This document shows, piece after piece, positions 15,955-23,730 of a DNA stretch of 34,677 bases. This DNA is from an uncultured bacterium (lineage in GTDB: Bacteria > Planctomycetota > UBA1135 > GCA-002748355), in assembly GCA_937858895.1 (NCBI GenBank), contig CALLZN010000445.1, forward strand, positions 1 to 34,677, in the 5' to 3' direction. The first letter of the stretch is position 1. Each line of letters starts with the position of its first letter. The notes below the pieces were generated by a model. The model was not told the origin of the DNA. It was given only the letters and a program-made list of their open reading frames with translations, and searched no databases. The position numbers were made by a program, and so were the translations under genes.

Positions 15955-16674
15955 GTGTTCCCGCTCAAGGACAGCGTTCCCGCAAAGCACCCATCGATCA
16001 TGATGTGGGTCGTCATCGCGGCCAACGTCTTGGTCTTCTTCGTGCAGAACGACCTCGCGCGGGCGAATCCCGAGCAGCCAGCCTGGCTCGACTACGCGAT
16101 CGTGCCGGCGCTCGTTTCCTGGAACGATCCGCTGACTTGGTTTCCGCTCGTCTCGAGCCAGTTCTTGCACGGCGGCCTCGGCCACCTCATCTCCAACCTC
16201 TGGATCCTCTGGATCTTCGGGGACAACGTCGAGGACCGCATGGGGCCGCTCCTTTTCGCGGTCTTCTATATCGCGTGCGGCTGTGTCGCCGGCCTCGTGC
16301 ACATCGCCTTCGGGCCGTCGTCCCTCGTGCCGACGATCGGCGCGTCGGGCGCCATCGCGGGCGTCCTCGGCGCCTACCTCGTCCTCTATCCGCACGCGCG
16401 CGTGCTGACGCTCGTGCCGCTCTTGTTCTTGCCGCTCGTCTATGACTTGCCGGCCTACTTTTTTCTCATCCTCTGGTTCGGGCTCCAGGTCTTGAACGGC
16501 AGCTTGAGCCTCTTCACGAGTGAAGCGCTGAGCTCGGTCGCGTGGTGGGCCCACGTGGGTGGCTTCGTGGCAGGCGCGCTGCTCTGTCGCCTCTTCGCGC
16601 GTCGGCGCCTGCACCCGCGCGAACTCCAGTTGGACGAATGGACCCTGCAAGACCTTTGGAAGCGCATGCGATGA
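15955..16674 (+). CDS. Rhomboid family intramembrane serine protease
   Basis: Encodes 239 residues with about six membrane helices. Rhomboids cleave transmembrane segments within the bilayer using a Ser-His dyad. Seen here: HGGLGHLISNLWIL (H-x(4)-H-x(3)-N on helix 2, Asn about 81), PTIGASGAIAGVLGAYLVLY with the nucleophile Ser about 131 in GASG, and WWAHVGGFVAGALL with catalytic His about 200. The start is GTG 15955 (FPLKDSVPAKHPS), only 12 bases past the end of repeat copy 2. No good ribosome site is seen except the GAGG supplied by the repeat end, which is rather distant. The gene overlaps the following membrane protease gene by 4 bases, suggesting coupled expression. Confidence 0.92.
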   Translation: MFPLKDSVPAKHPSIMMWVVIAANVLVFFVQNDLARANPEQPAWLDYAIVPALVSWNDPLTWFPLVSSQFLHGGLGHLISNLWILWIFGDNVEDRMGPLLFAVFYIACGCVAGLVHIAFGPSSLVPTIGASGAIAGVLGAYLVLYPHARVLTLVPLLFLPLVYDLPAYFFLILWFGLQVLNGSLSLFTSEALSSVAWWAHVGGFVAGALLCRLFARRRLHPRELQLDEWTLQDLWKRMR

Positions 16675-17534
16675 TGCTGATCCCGCCGGCGACGCTCTTT
16701 GCGGCCTTTGATTGGACGTGGCTCTTGATCGCCTTCGTCCTGCTCCAACCGATGCTGCGCCAGCGCATGATCGCCTACGCGCGGCAGCGAAAGCTGAGTG
16801 ACTTCGAGCAGCACCGCGGCAGCCGCGCCATCCTCCTCGTGCACCGACAGGAGACGATGAGCCTGTTTGGCTTTCCGCTCCTCAAGTACATCGACATCAA
16901 CGACTCCGAGGAGGTCCTGCGCGCGATCCACATGACCGATCCGAGCGTGCCGATCGACCTCATCATCCACAGTCCCGGAGGCTTGGTCTTGGCCGCAACG
17001 CAGATCGCGCGCGCCATCCATCGTTGGCCGGGCAAGGTCACGGTCTTCGTGCCCCACTACGCGATGTCAGGTGGGACCTTGATCGCACTGGCTGCCGACA
17101 AAATCGTGATGACCGAGCATGCCGTGCTCGGTCCGGTCGACCCGCAGATCCAGAACTACCCGGCCGCGTCGATCCTCGAGGCTGTCCGGCGCAAGGCCAT
17201 CAATGACGTCGACGACACGACGCTCATCCTTGCCGACGTGGCCCAGAAGGCGATCAGTCAAGTGCGCGCCCTCGTCGTCGAAGTCTTGACCGAGCGGCAC
17301 GGCGAGGAGCGGGCGCGCGAGCTCGCTTCCATCCTCGCCGAGGGCACGTGGACTCATGACTTTCCGATCCACTGCGACGACGCGCGTCGCATCGGCCTCG
17401 ACGTCGATTGCCAGATGCCCGAAGAGGTCATGCAGTTGATGGCGCTGTTTCCGCAACCGACGCGGCAGCCGAACGTCGAGTACACACCCGAGCGTCGCGT
17501 GCCGCGCGCGCGCGACCGTAGCGCTCGCGATTGA
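16671..17534 (+). CDS. SDH_sah/SppA-type ClpP-fold membrane serine protease
   Basis: Encodes 287 residues from ATG 16671 (ATGA overlap with the rhomboid gene; a second ATG follows at 16674). One membrane helix lies at about 9-27 (LFAAFDWTWLLIAFVLLQPM). The rest has the crotonase/ClpP fold: DLIIHSPGGLVLAATQIARA (oxyanion glycines) and VFVPHYAMSGGTLIALAADK, with the likely nucleophile Ser about 133 in the M-S-G-G turn, then HAVLGPVDPQI. This arrangement matches the serine dehydrogenase proteinase (SDH_sah) family, related to SppA signal peptide peptidase. Paired with a rhomboid, it may act in sequential membrane-protein or signal-peptide degradation (inference). It is convergent with hsp20. Confidence 0.85.
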   Translation: MMLIPPATLFAAFDWTWLLIAFVLLQPMLRQRMIAYARQRKLSDFEQHRGSRAILLVHRQETMSLFGFPLLKYIDINDSEEVLRAIHMTDPSVPIDLIIHSPGGLVLAATQIARAIHRWPGKVTVFVPHYAMSGGTLIALAADKIVMTEHAVLGPVDPQIQNYPAASILEAVRRKAINDVDDTTLILADVAQKAISQVRALVVEVLTERHGEERARELASILAEGTWTHDFPIHCDDARRIGLDVDCQMPEEVMQLMALFPQPTRQPNVEYTPERRVPRARDRSARD

Positions 17535-17562
17535 AGGGACGCCACGGCCGCTGCGCTCGTTG

Positions 17563-18063
17563 TCAGGCGCGGACTTGGATCTGGACCTTGCGCTTGCCGG
17601 CCTGCTTGGGCAGACGAATCTCGAGGACGCCGTGTTCGAGCTTGGCTTCGGCGGCCTGCGCGTCGATGTCGTGCGGCAACTGAATCTTGCGTGCGAAGGT
17701 ACGGTAGACGCGCTCGCGACGATGCCAGGTGCGTTGGCTTGCAGCAGCTTCCGCAGGTGGCGAGACCTCCGCGTCGCTCACAGCACTTGCGTTTTCCGTC
17801 GGCGTTGACGAGGCGGTCTCGTTCGCCGTCGCGGCGGCGTGGCGCGCGACCACACAGAGTTCGTGGTCGTCGACGCTCAGCTCGATGTCCTCGAGGCGGA
17901 AGCCCGGTAGCTCGATCGCCAGGCCGTAGGCCCCCTCTTCTTCCCAGATGTCGAGGCGCGGGGTTACGGTCGGCTCGACCGTCGGCAGCGCCTGCATCAT
18001 GAGGTCATCGAAGAGGCGGTGGAAGTTGCCGAAGCGGGGTAGGTGCAGAGGTAGGTTGCGCAT
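17563..18063 (-). CDS. Small heat shock protein Hsp20 with a central insertion
   Basis: Encodes 166 residues. Hsp20 proteins are ATP-independent holdases binding unfolding proteins in the cytoplasm. The alpha-crystallin domain begins near 35 (PRLDIWEEEGAYGLAIELPG, then FRLEDIELSVDDHELCVVAR) and resumes near 113 (HRRERVYRTFARKIQLPHDI, then KLEHGVLEIRLPK). Between them, residues of about 76-110 are an Ala/Ser/Thr/Glu-rich low-complexity insertion not usual in bacterial Hsp20. The C-terminal VQIQVRA offers an I-x-V match to the usual I-x-I/V oligomerisation motif. The start ATG 18063 has GGAG upstream (near 18075). Confidence 0.92.
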   Translation of the reverse strand: MRNLPLHLPRFGNFHRLFDDLMMQALPTVEPTVTPRLDIWEEEGAYGLAIELPGFRLEDIELSVDDHELCVVARHAAATANETASSTPTENASAVSDAEVSPPAEAAASQRTWHRRERVYRTFARKIQLPHDIDAQAAEAKLEHGVLEIRLPKQAGKRKVQIQVRA

Positions 18064-18316
18064 GTTCGGATCTCCGTTGTCTCAGGTTGTGGCCGCCTGT
18101 TCTCAAGGCGCGTGCCACCTGACTGCTCGTAACGCAAGATGCTTATGGCCTTGCGCTTAGGGCGACTAGGTCTCGCCTACACCACCTCGCCACCTGCAAG
18201 TTTGGCAGCGCCACGCCACAATGGCAGATACCCCTGAAGTCAGTCGTTACGACTTCCAATCTCTCGGGCTAGGGGGCCCAGCAAAAGTCCCCATGCAGCA
18301 AGACTCGGATTTCACG
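18064..18316. promoter_or_regulatory. Divergent intergenic region between hsp20 and the beta-propeller gene
   Basis: No convincing gene. The region must hold the hsp20 promoter (minus) and that of the secreted beta-propeller gene (plus). No CIRCE inverted repeat was recognised. At 18153-18170 it contains GCGCTTAGG directly followed by GCGACTAGG, two 9-mers matching at 7 of 9 positions. The same pair, with 3 extra bases between, is in the 11229-11249 divergent region. This could be an operator or promoter element; function is unknown. Confidence 0.4.
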
Positions 18317-20140
18317 ATGACAACGACACGGATTTTCACCCCCCTGGTCCTAGTGGCAGCGACCCTGCAGTGCGCACGAGTCGCCGCGCAGACGACGACG
18401 ACACCGGTGCCGGTTGAACGCATCGCCGAGGTCGTCACGAATGCCCCGGTCGCGCCCGAGGCGATCTACATCGGGCGGCGAGGCGGCCTCTCGGTGATCG
18501 ACCTCAATGGCTTCGGACAAGGCACCGGATCCATCGCTCACTTACGCGACCCGCAGCAGCCCTTCGGCTTCAAACGCAACCCGAACATCGGCAGACCAGG
18601 TCTACTGCCGCAGGTACGTCTCGGGACATCCAACCGGGATGCTGGTAGCAGCGGCGCCTTGACCCTGACCACGGACTCGAGCATGAAGACACTGCTCGGC
18701 GACCTCACGAGCGCCGACGCGATTGCGGTCGGACAGCCGCTCGACCTCGTCTACAACAACGAGAACATCAACCGCAACGCGATCTCGGCCATGCAAGTCA
18801 ACCCGTGGTCGGGCTTACCGATGCCAGGGAACACGATCGCGGTTGCGCCGCACCCGAATCCACCGGCGTTGGTCGAGCCGTCGCCGAATCCGTGGCGCGG
18901 AGTCGACGGCAGCGAGCCGACGGCGACGACTTCGATCCCCGTCAACGGCCGCATCACGGTCACGGCGCCGCCGTGCTTCCCGAGCCCTCTGAACCACCTG
19001 AAGAACGGTGACCCCTTCGCGCTCAATGCAGCGCAGATCGGCGTCTTCCACCAGAACTTCGACGGCGTCTTCAACGGTCCCCAGCCGGCTCCGCCGAGCC
19101 CGCCGCCGCCGCCGCCCTTCTGTCCCTTCACGGCGCGCCAGCAGATCGGTCACTTCCTCTATGTGCTCGAGGGCGGCGCGGACCGCATCGCTGTCCTCAA
19201 CAGCAATCGCATGACCCGACTCGCGACGATTGCGGTCCCCTCGCCGTCGGCGATCGCCATGGCGCCGCACCTGAAGCTGCTCGCCGTTGCGAGCGCGATC
19301 CAGGGGACCGTGACCTTCATCGATACCGATCCGAAGAGCCGGCTCTTCCACAAGGTCGTGGCGACGCTCCAAGTGAGCACGTCACCGACCTGCCTCGCGT
19401 GGCAACCCGAGGGTGAGGCCCTCATCGTCGGCAGCTCGACTTCGGCGAGCCTGTCGATCATCGACGGCGCGTCCTTCCAAGTCGGCACCGTCTCGCTCCC
19501 AGCCGCTGCGATCGACGTGGCGGTGTCGTCGCGGCAGTTCCGCATCGGCATCGACTCGTGGACGTGGTTCGCCTACGTGTTGCACCAAAACGGAGGCATG
19601 TCGGTCTACGAGTCCGGTCCTCAACCCTTCGGGCCCGACCGCGTGTGGACGACCGCCCTCTCGTTCCCGAAGGCGACCAAGCTCCACATCGCAGCATCTG
19701 TCGAGCCTGGCTGCTATGTCGCGCACCAGGACGCGGGCGGCCTCGGCCAAGTAAGCCTCGTCACGACGACGATCACGAACCAGCAACGGCTCACGAGCGT
19801 CGCGACGCGTTATGGCGGCAGCACGGCGACGACGCCGGTCAAGGATCGCTTCTCGGGACAGAACATCGTCGACATCGCCTTCGACGAGATGAAGAACTTG
19901 GGCGCACACCCGGAGTACCAGTCGGCGCTCTTGCCGTCGTTGCCGCACGCTCTACACAGTGGCAAGAGCCTCGCGCGCTTCGACAACGGCAAGTACCGAC
20001 CGACCTATGAACCGCGCTTCCTCTTCGTCGCCCTCGCCGACAGCGGTCGCGTCGATGTCGTGGAGATCTCGACCGGACGGGTGCTGCGCTCGCTCGACGC
20101 CCAAGGTGTGCGCTCCCTCGGTCACTACTTCGATCAGTGA
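18317..20140 (+). CDS. Secreted YVTN-type beta-propeller protein
   Basis: Encodes 607 residues from ATG 18317, chosen because MTTTRIFTPLVLVAATLQCA followed by RVAAQ is a good signal peptide with cleavage near VAAQ; in-frame ATGs at 18221 and 18293 lie upstream. The second half contains repeating blade-like units: LYVLEGGADRIAVLNSNRMT, LAVASAIQGTVTFIDTD, ALIVGSSTSASLSIIDGA and FVALADSGRVDVVEISTGRV. They resemble YVTN/NHL surface propellers. A proline run (PAPPSPPPPPP) separates an N-terminal region of about 255 residues from the propeller. No catalytic motif is seen, so the role is unknown; binding or surface display is plausible. It is convergent with the Mrp operon, with 24 bases between stops and no obvious terminator hairpin. 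Confidence 0.78.
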   Translation: MTTTRIFTPLVLVAATLQCARVAAQTTTTPVPVERIAEVVTNAPVAPEAIYIGRRGGLSVIDLNGFGQGTGSIAHLRDPQQPFGFKRNPNIGRPGLLPQVRLGTSNRDAGSSGALTLTTDSSMKTLLGDLTSADAIAVGQPLDLVYNNENINRNAISAMQVNPWSGLPMPGNTIAVAPHPNPPALVEPSPNPWRGVDGSEPTATTSIPVNGRITVTAPPCFPSPLNHLKNGDPFALNAAQIGVFHQNFDGVFNGPQPAPPSPPPPPPFCPFTARQQIGHFLYVLEGGADRIAVLNSNRMTRLATIAVPSPSAIAMAPHLKLLAVASAIQGTVTFIDTDPKSRLFHKVVATLQVSTSPTCLAWQPEGEALIVGSSTSASLSIIDGASFQVGTVSLPAAAIDVAVSSRQFRIGIDSWTWFAYVLHQNGGMSVYESGPQPFGPDRVWTTALSFPKATKLHIAASVEPGCYVAHQDAGGLGQVSLVTTTITNQQRLTSVATRYGGSTATTPVKDRFSGQNIVDIAFDEMKNLGAHPEYQSALLPSLPHALHSGKSLARFDNGKYRPTYEPRFLFVALADSGRVDVVEISTGRVLRSLDAQGVRSLGHYFDQ

Positions 20141-20164
20141 CGCGCCTGTGTCGTCGCGGCGAAC

Positions 20165-21859
20165 TCAGACGTAGACGCTGACCAAGTAGACGACGAGCAA
20201 GATCGCGGCCACGAGCGCGGCCGGCCCTGTGGGCCACGGCTCGCCGAGCGGGCCCGGCGGTTGGTAGAGCTTGCGCAGGACATGGCCAACTCGTCGCGTG
20301 ATGGCAGCAGCCATCCCGACCAGGGTGAGGTACACGAAGGCGCACGCGATTCCGACGCGCACGCCTATTGCCGGCAGGGGCCGGCGATAGAACCAGTCGG
20401 CGCCGAGGATGGTCGCGCGGCGCTCACTCGGATAGAGGCGCAGCTTCTGCAGGACGAGGAAGGCCAAGATCGCGAAGACGAGGAGCTGCAGCTGCGTCAC
20501 GATGTGAGCCATCGTGTAAGGCGTGTAGTCGACTCGGTAGGGCAGCAGCGCGTAGAGCGGCCCGTAGAAAACCCCGAGGCCGATGCAGAGCGCCGCCGCG
20601 ATGCCCATGGCGACGAGCATGTTCTTGGGCGCTTCCTTCGGGCGCTTGCCGCTGTCGTGCGCGAAGAAGGCGAAGTACGGGATCTTGATGCCGCTGTGCT
20701 CGAGCACACCGGCGGATGCGAAGAGCAAGATCAAGAAGACGACGTCATGGTGCCCCTCGGCGGCGGCGCTCAAGATCATCGACTTGGACGTGAAGCCGCT
20801 GAAGAGCGGAAAGGCCGAGATCGCCGCCGCCCCGATGATGCAGAAGGTGGCCGTCCACGGCATCGACTTGTAGAGCCCGCCGAGTTCGCTCGCCTTCACG
20901 GTTCCAGCGCGGTAGAGCACGGCCCCCATCGCCATGAAGAGCAGCGACTTGTAGAGGATGTGCGCGAAGGCATGGGCAGCCGTGCCGTTGAGCGCGAGCT
21001 CGGTACCAATGCCGATGCCGACAACCATGAAGCCCAACTGGTTGTTGAGGCTGTAGGCCAAGACGCGCCGCAGGTCGTTCTCGATGACCGCGAAGAAGAC
21101 CGGGAAGACCGTCATCACGCAGCCGATCGGGATCAGGATCTCCGTGCCCGCGTAGCCGCGCGCGAGCGCGTAGATCGCTAGCTTGGTCGTGAACGACGAG
21201 AGCCAGACCGACCCGGTCGCCGTCGCCTCCGGGTAGGCGTCCTGCAGCCAGCCGTTCAAGAGCGGGAAGGCCGCCTTGATGCCGAAGGCAACGAAGATGA
21301 GGTCGCGCCCGAGGCTGCCGAGGCCCAAGGCGCCGAAGGCGAGCGACCCTGTCTCGCCGTAGTGCAGCAAGGTGCCTGCGAGGAGCAGCACACCCGAGAG
21401 AACTTGAACGACGAGGTAGCGCAGCGCGGTGCGCGTCGCTCGATCCGTTCGTCGCGCGAGGATGAGGAAGACCGAGGTCACCGCCGTCAGCTCCCACCAG
21501 ACGAAGAGCGTGACGAGGTCGCCAGCGAAGAGCGCCGCCACGCCGCTGCCCGCATAGGCGATGCCAGCGCTCTGCTGCATCGTGTCCTTGACGTGCAGCG
21601 AGAAGATGACGCTGATCAGCGCAGCGAGATAAAATACGTAGCCGAAGACCCGGCTCAACGCGTCGACGCGCACGACTTCGAAGAGGTAGCCCTCGAAGGG
21701 CTGCCACTGCATCGAAAAACCGTTCGGCAGCAACGCCAGTTGCACGGCGCCCAAGATCGGCAAAGCGATGAGGACAGCGCTGCGCAGTGAGCCGCGCAAG
21801 AAGAGCGCGAGCACGCCGCCAAGGACGAGGAAGAGGCCTGGTGGCACGGCTTCAAACAC
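20165..21859 (-). CDS. Third Mrp/NuoL-M-N-type ion-translocating subunit
   Basis: Encodes about 564 residues with some 14 membrane helices, homologous to MrpA/MrpD and complex I antiporter-like subunits. LVTLFVWWELTAVTSVFLIL carries the conserved helix-5 glutamate. FGIKAAFPLLNGWLQDAYPE carries the helix-7 lysine and the loop before helix 8. FTTKLAIYALARGY and DLRRVLAYSLNNQLGFMVVG are also typical. The C-terminal portion extends past the antiporter core (WFYRRPLPAIG onward), as in long D-type subunits. GTG 21859 overlaps the upstream small gene by 8 bases (GTGTTTGA). It probably fills the place of the missing MrpA N-terminal half. Confidence 0.85.
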   Translation of the reverse strand: MFEAVPPGLFLVLGGVLALFLRGSLRSAVLIALPILGAVQLALLPNGFSMQWQPFEGYLFEVVRVDALSRVFGYVFYLAALISVIFSLHVKDTMQQSAGIAYAGSGVAALFAGDLVTLFVWWELTAVTSVFLILARRTDRATRTALRYLVVQVLSGVLLLAGTLLHYGETGSLAFGALGLGSLGRDLIFVAFGIKAAFPLLNGWLQDAYPEATATGSVWLSSFTTKLAIYALARGYAGTEILIPIGCVMTVFPVFFAVIENDLRRVLAYSLNNQLGFMVVGIGIGTELALNGTAAHAFAHILYKSLLFMAMGAVLYRAGTVKASELGGLYKSMPWTATFCIIGAAAISAFPLFSGFTSKSMILSAAAEGHHDVVFLILLFASAGVLEHSGIKIPYFAFFAHDSGKRPKEAPKNMLVAMGIAAALCIGLGVFYGPLYALLPYRVDYTPYTMAHIVTQLQLLVFAILAFLVLQKLRLYPSERRATILGADWFYRRPLPAIGVRVGIACAFVYLTLVGMAAAITRRVGHVLRKLYQPPGPLGEPWPTGPAALVAAILLVVYLVSVYV

Positions 21860-22178
21860 GGCGGTGGTCCTCTGCTTCACGAGCCTCGGGTTCGACCTCC
21901 GCGTCTTCGCTCGGCATTGCCGACCGCTGACTGCCGTTGTGGCGCTCGTAGTAGTCTTCGCTACGCGCGACGACGAAGCGCAGCAAGGCGCCGACCGCGA
22001 CGATGAAGGCAAAGGCCGCGAAGCCGAACCAAGCGTGGAAGAGCGGCAGCTTCTCGAAGCCGAAGTGCGGGTGCTTGTCGAAGACGAAGTCCGCGACGAC
22101 GAGCACGGCGCACGTGGCGAAGAGCACGCGCAGCCACTTCCTAGCGGAACCCGGGATCGATGACTCGTTGGACGTCAT
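21852..22178 (-). CDS. Small two-helix membrane protein in the Mrp operon
   Basis: Encodes 108 residues with membrane helices at about 14-32 (WLRVLFATCAVLVVADFVF) and 47-67 (HAWFGFAAFAFIVAVGALLR). The intervening loop is rich in His and Phe (DKHPHFGFEKLPLF), and the C-terminus is charged. It lies 4 bases after the preceding pump subunit gene and overlaps the next by 8 bases, so it is almost certainly co-expressed and probably an accessory subunit. The family is not recognised. Confidence 0.75.
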   Translation of the reverse strand: MTSNESSIPGSARKWLRVLFATCAVLVVADFVFDKHPHFGFEKLPLFHAWFGFAAFAFIVAVGALLRFVVARSEDYYERHNGSQRSAMPSEDAEVEPEAREAEDHRRV

Positions 22179-22182
22179 GGGC

Positions 22183-23730
22183 CTAACCTCCGACCGATCC
22201 GTCCTTCACGACGGGCGCGAGCAGCGCGTAGAGGTCGCTCGCAAAGTAGAAGAGGAGCAAGCAATAGACTGCGGTGATCGTGAGCGGCACGACGCACAAC
22301 ATCGGCGCCTCGTGCACGCCCCCCGTCTCACCGTGCGCCGCGTGGTCACCGTGCGCCGCGTGGTCACCGTGCACGCCGTGATCACCGTGGCCATGCCCCG
22401 CCCCCACCTCGGGCCGGCAGAAGAAGCCCCGCAGCACGACCGGCATCAAGTAGCCGATCGAGAGCAGCGAACTCAGCATGTAGACCCCAGCAAAGATCGC
22501 GTGGTGCGCATCGACGGCCCCCATCGCGAGGAAGAACTTGCTCCACGACCCACCGGTCGGCGGCAGGCCAATGATGCTGAGCGAAGCCACGAAGAAGGCG
22601 CCGAAGGTCACCGGCATGCGCCGCCCAAGCCCGCGCATCTGCGACACGTCGGTCTTGTGCGTCGCGACCATGATCGCGCCCGCGCAAAAGAAGAGCGTGA
22701 TCTTGGCCGCCGCGTGCATCGCGATGTGCATGCCGCTGCCGATGATCGCCGCCGGCGTCGCGAGCGCCGCGCCGAGCACGATGTAGGCGAGCTGGCTGAT
22801 CGTCGAGTATGCGAGCCGCGCCTTGAGGTTGTCCTTGGTCAGCGCGACCAGCGACGCCGACACAATCGTGAAGGCGGCGACGTAGCCGAGCCAGAGCGTC
22901 GCATCGCCGTCTCGCAAGAAGTCGATGCCGAAGACATAGACCACGATCTTGACGACCGAGAAGACACCAGCCTTGACGACCGCGACCGCGTGCAAGAGCG
23001 CGCTGACCGGCGTCGGCGCGACCATGGCCGCCGGCAGCCACTTGTGGAAGGGCATCAACGCCGCCTTGCCGATGCCGAAGGCAAAGAGCAAGAGCAGCAC
23101 CGGCGTCAGCGAAGGGTCGAGCTTACCCGCGAGGATGCCGCCACTGCGGAACTCGAGCGTGCCAGCGCTCGCATAAGTCCACGCGATCGCAAAGAGCAAG
23201 AAGGCGACCGACGTCGAGACGAGGATACCGAGGTACTTACGCCCCGCTTGCTTGGCCGCCTCGGTCCCCGCGTGCGTCACAAGCGGATACGTCGAGAAGG
23301 TCAAGAGCTCATAGAAGAGGAAGAGCGTGAAGAGATTCCGCGCAAACGCGATCCCGAGCGCCGCCGCGATCGCGAGCGCGAAGCACAAGAAGAAGCGCGT
23401 CTGGTGCTCTTCGTTGTGGCCTCGCATGTAGCCGAAGGCATAGATCGACGTCAGCGGCCACAAGCCCGCCGCGACGAGCGCATAGACCAGCCCCAACGGC
23501 TCCACTTCGAAGGCCAGCGCGAGGCCCGGCAGGACCTCGAGCAGCTCGAGCGAGAGCCGCGCGTCGTCGCCGTGGAAGCGCGCGATCACGATCACGAAGC
23601 CGAGCGTCGCGAGGCCAACGATGACCGATAGCGTGTCACGCACGTTCGGCCAACGACCGAAGAGCAGAACGAGGAGCGCACCACAGCAGGGCGCGAGCAG
23701 GGCGGCCTGTATCGCTTGCTCGGGGGTCAT
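22183..23730 (-). CDS. Second NuoL/NuoM-type ion-translocating subunit with His-rich loop
   Basis: Encodes 515 residues from ATG 23730 (ATGA overlap with the upstream mrpD). About 13-14 membrane helices. Antiporter signatures: NLFTLFLFYELLTFSTYPLV (helix-5 Glu), GIGKAALMPFHKWLPAAM (helix-7 Lys, PFH-x-WLP) followed by APTPVSALLHAVAVVKAGVF (helix-8 Lys/His), and KARLAYSTISQLAYIVLGAA. These match NuoL/NuoM/MrpA-D closely. Near the C-terminus, between the last helices, is a histidine-rich hexapeptide repeat region (GDHAAH), which is unusual. A frame running further upstream is rejected because it overlaps mrpD wholly. Confidence 0.88.
   Translation of the reverse strand: MTPEQAIQAALLAPCCGALLVLLFGRWPNVRDTLSVIVGLATLGFVIVIARFHGDDARLSLELLEVLPGLALAFEVEPLGLVYALVAAGLWPLTSIYAFGYMRGHNEEHQTRFFLCFALAIAAALGIAFARNLFTLFLFYELLTFSTYPLVTHAGTEAAKQAGRKYLGILVSTSVAFLLFAIAWTYASAGTLEFRSGGILAGKLDPSLTPVLLLLFAFGIGKAALMPFHKWLPAAMVAPTPVSALLHAVAVVKAGVFSVVKIVVYVFGIDFLRDGDATLWLGYVAAFTIVSASLVALTKDNLKARLAYSTISQLAYIVLGAALATPAAIIGSGMHIAMHAAAKITLFFCAGAIMVATHKTDVSQMRGLGRRMPVTFGAFFVASLSIIGLPPTGGSWSKFFLAMGAVDAHHAIFAGVYMLSSLLSIGYLMPVVLRGFFCRPEVGAGHGHGDHGVHGDHAAHGDHAAHGETGGVHEAPMLCVVPLTITAVYCLLLFYFASDLYALLAPVVKDGSVGG
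22328..22390. repeat. 18-bp tandem repeats coding a His-rich loop
   Basis: The plus-strand unit TCACCGTGCGCCGCGTGG occurs twice exactly (22328-22345, 22346-22363), then once diverged (22364-22381) and once partially. On the minus strand each unit encodes a hexapeptide such as H-G-D-H-A-A. The resulting loop has about ten histidines alternating with Gly/Asp, a composition suited to binding divalent metals. Confidence 0.9.

Noticed and set aside
20141-20164. Terminator between the convergent beta-propeller and Mrp operons
   Set aside because: Only 24 bases, no stem-loop or T tract seen.
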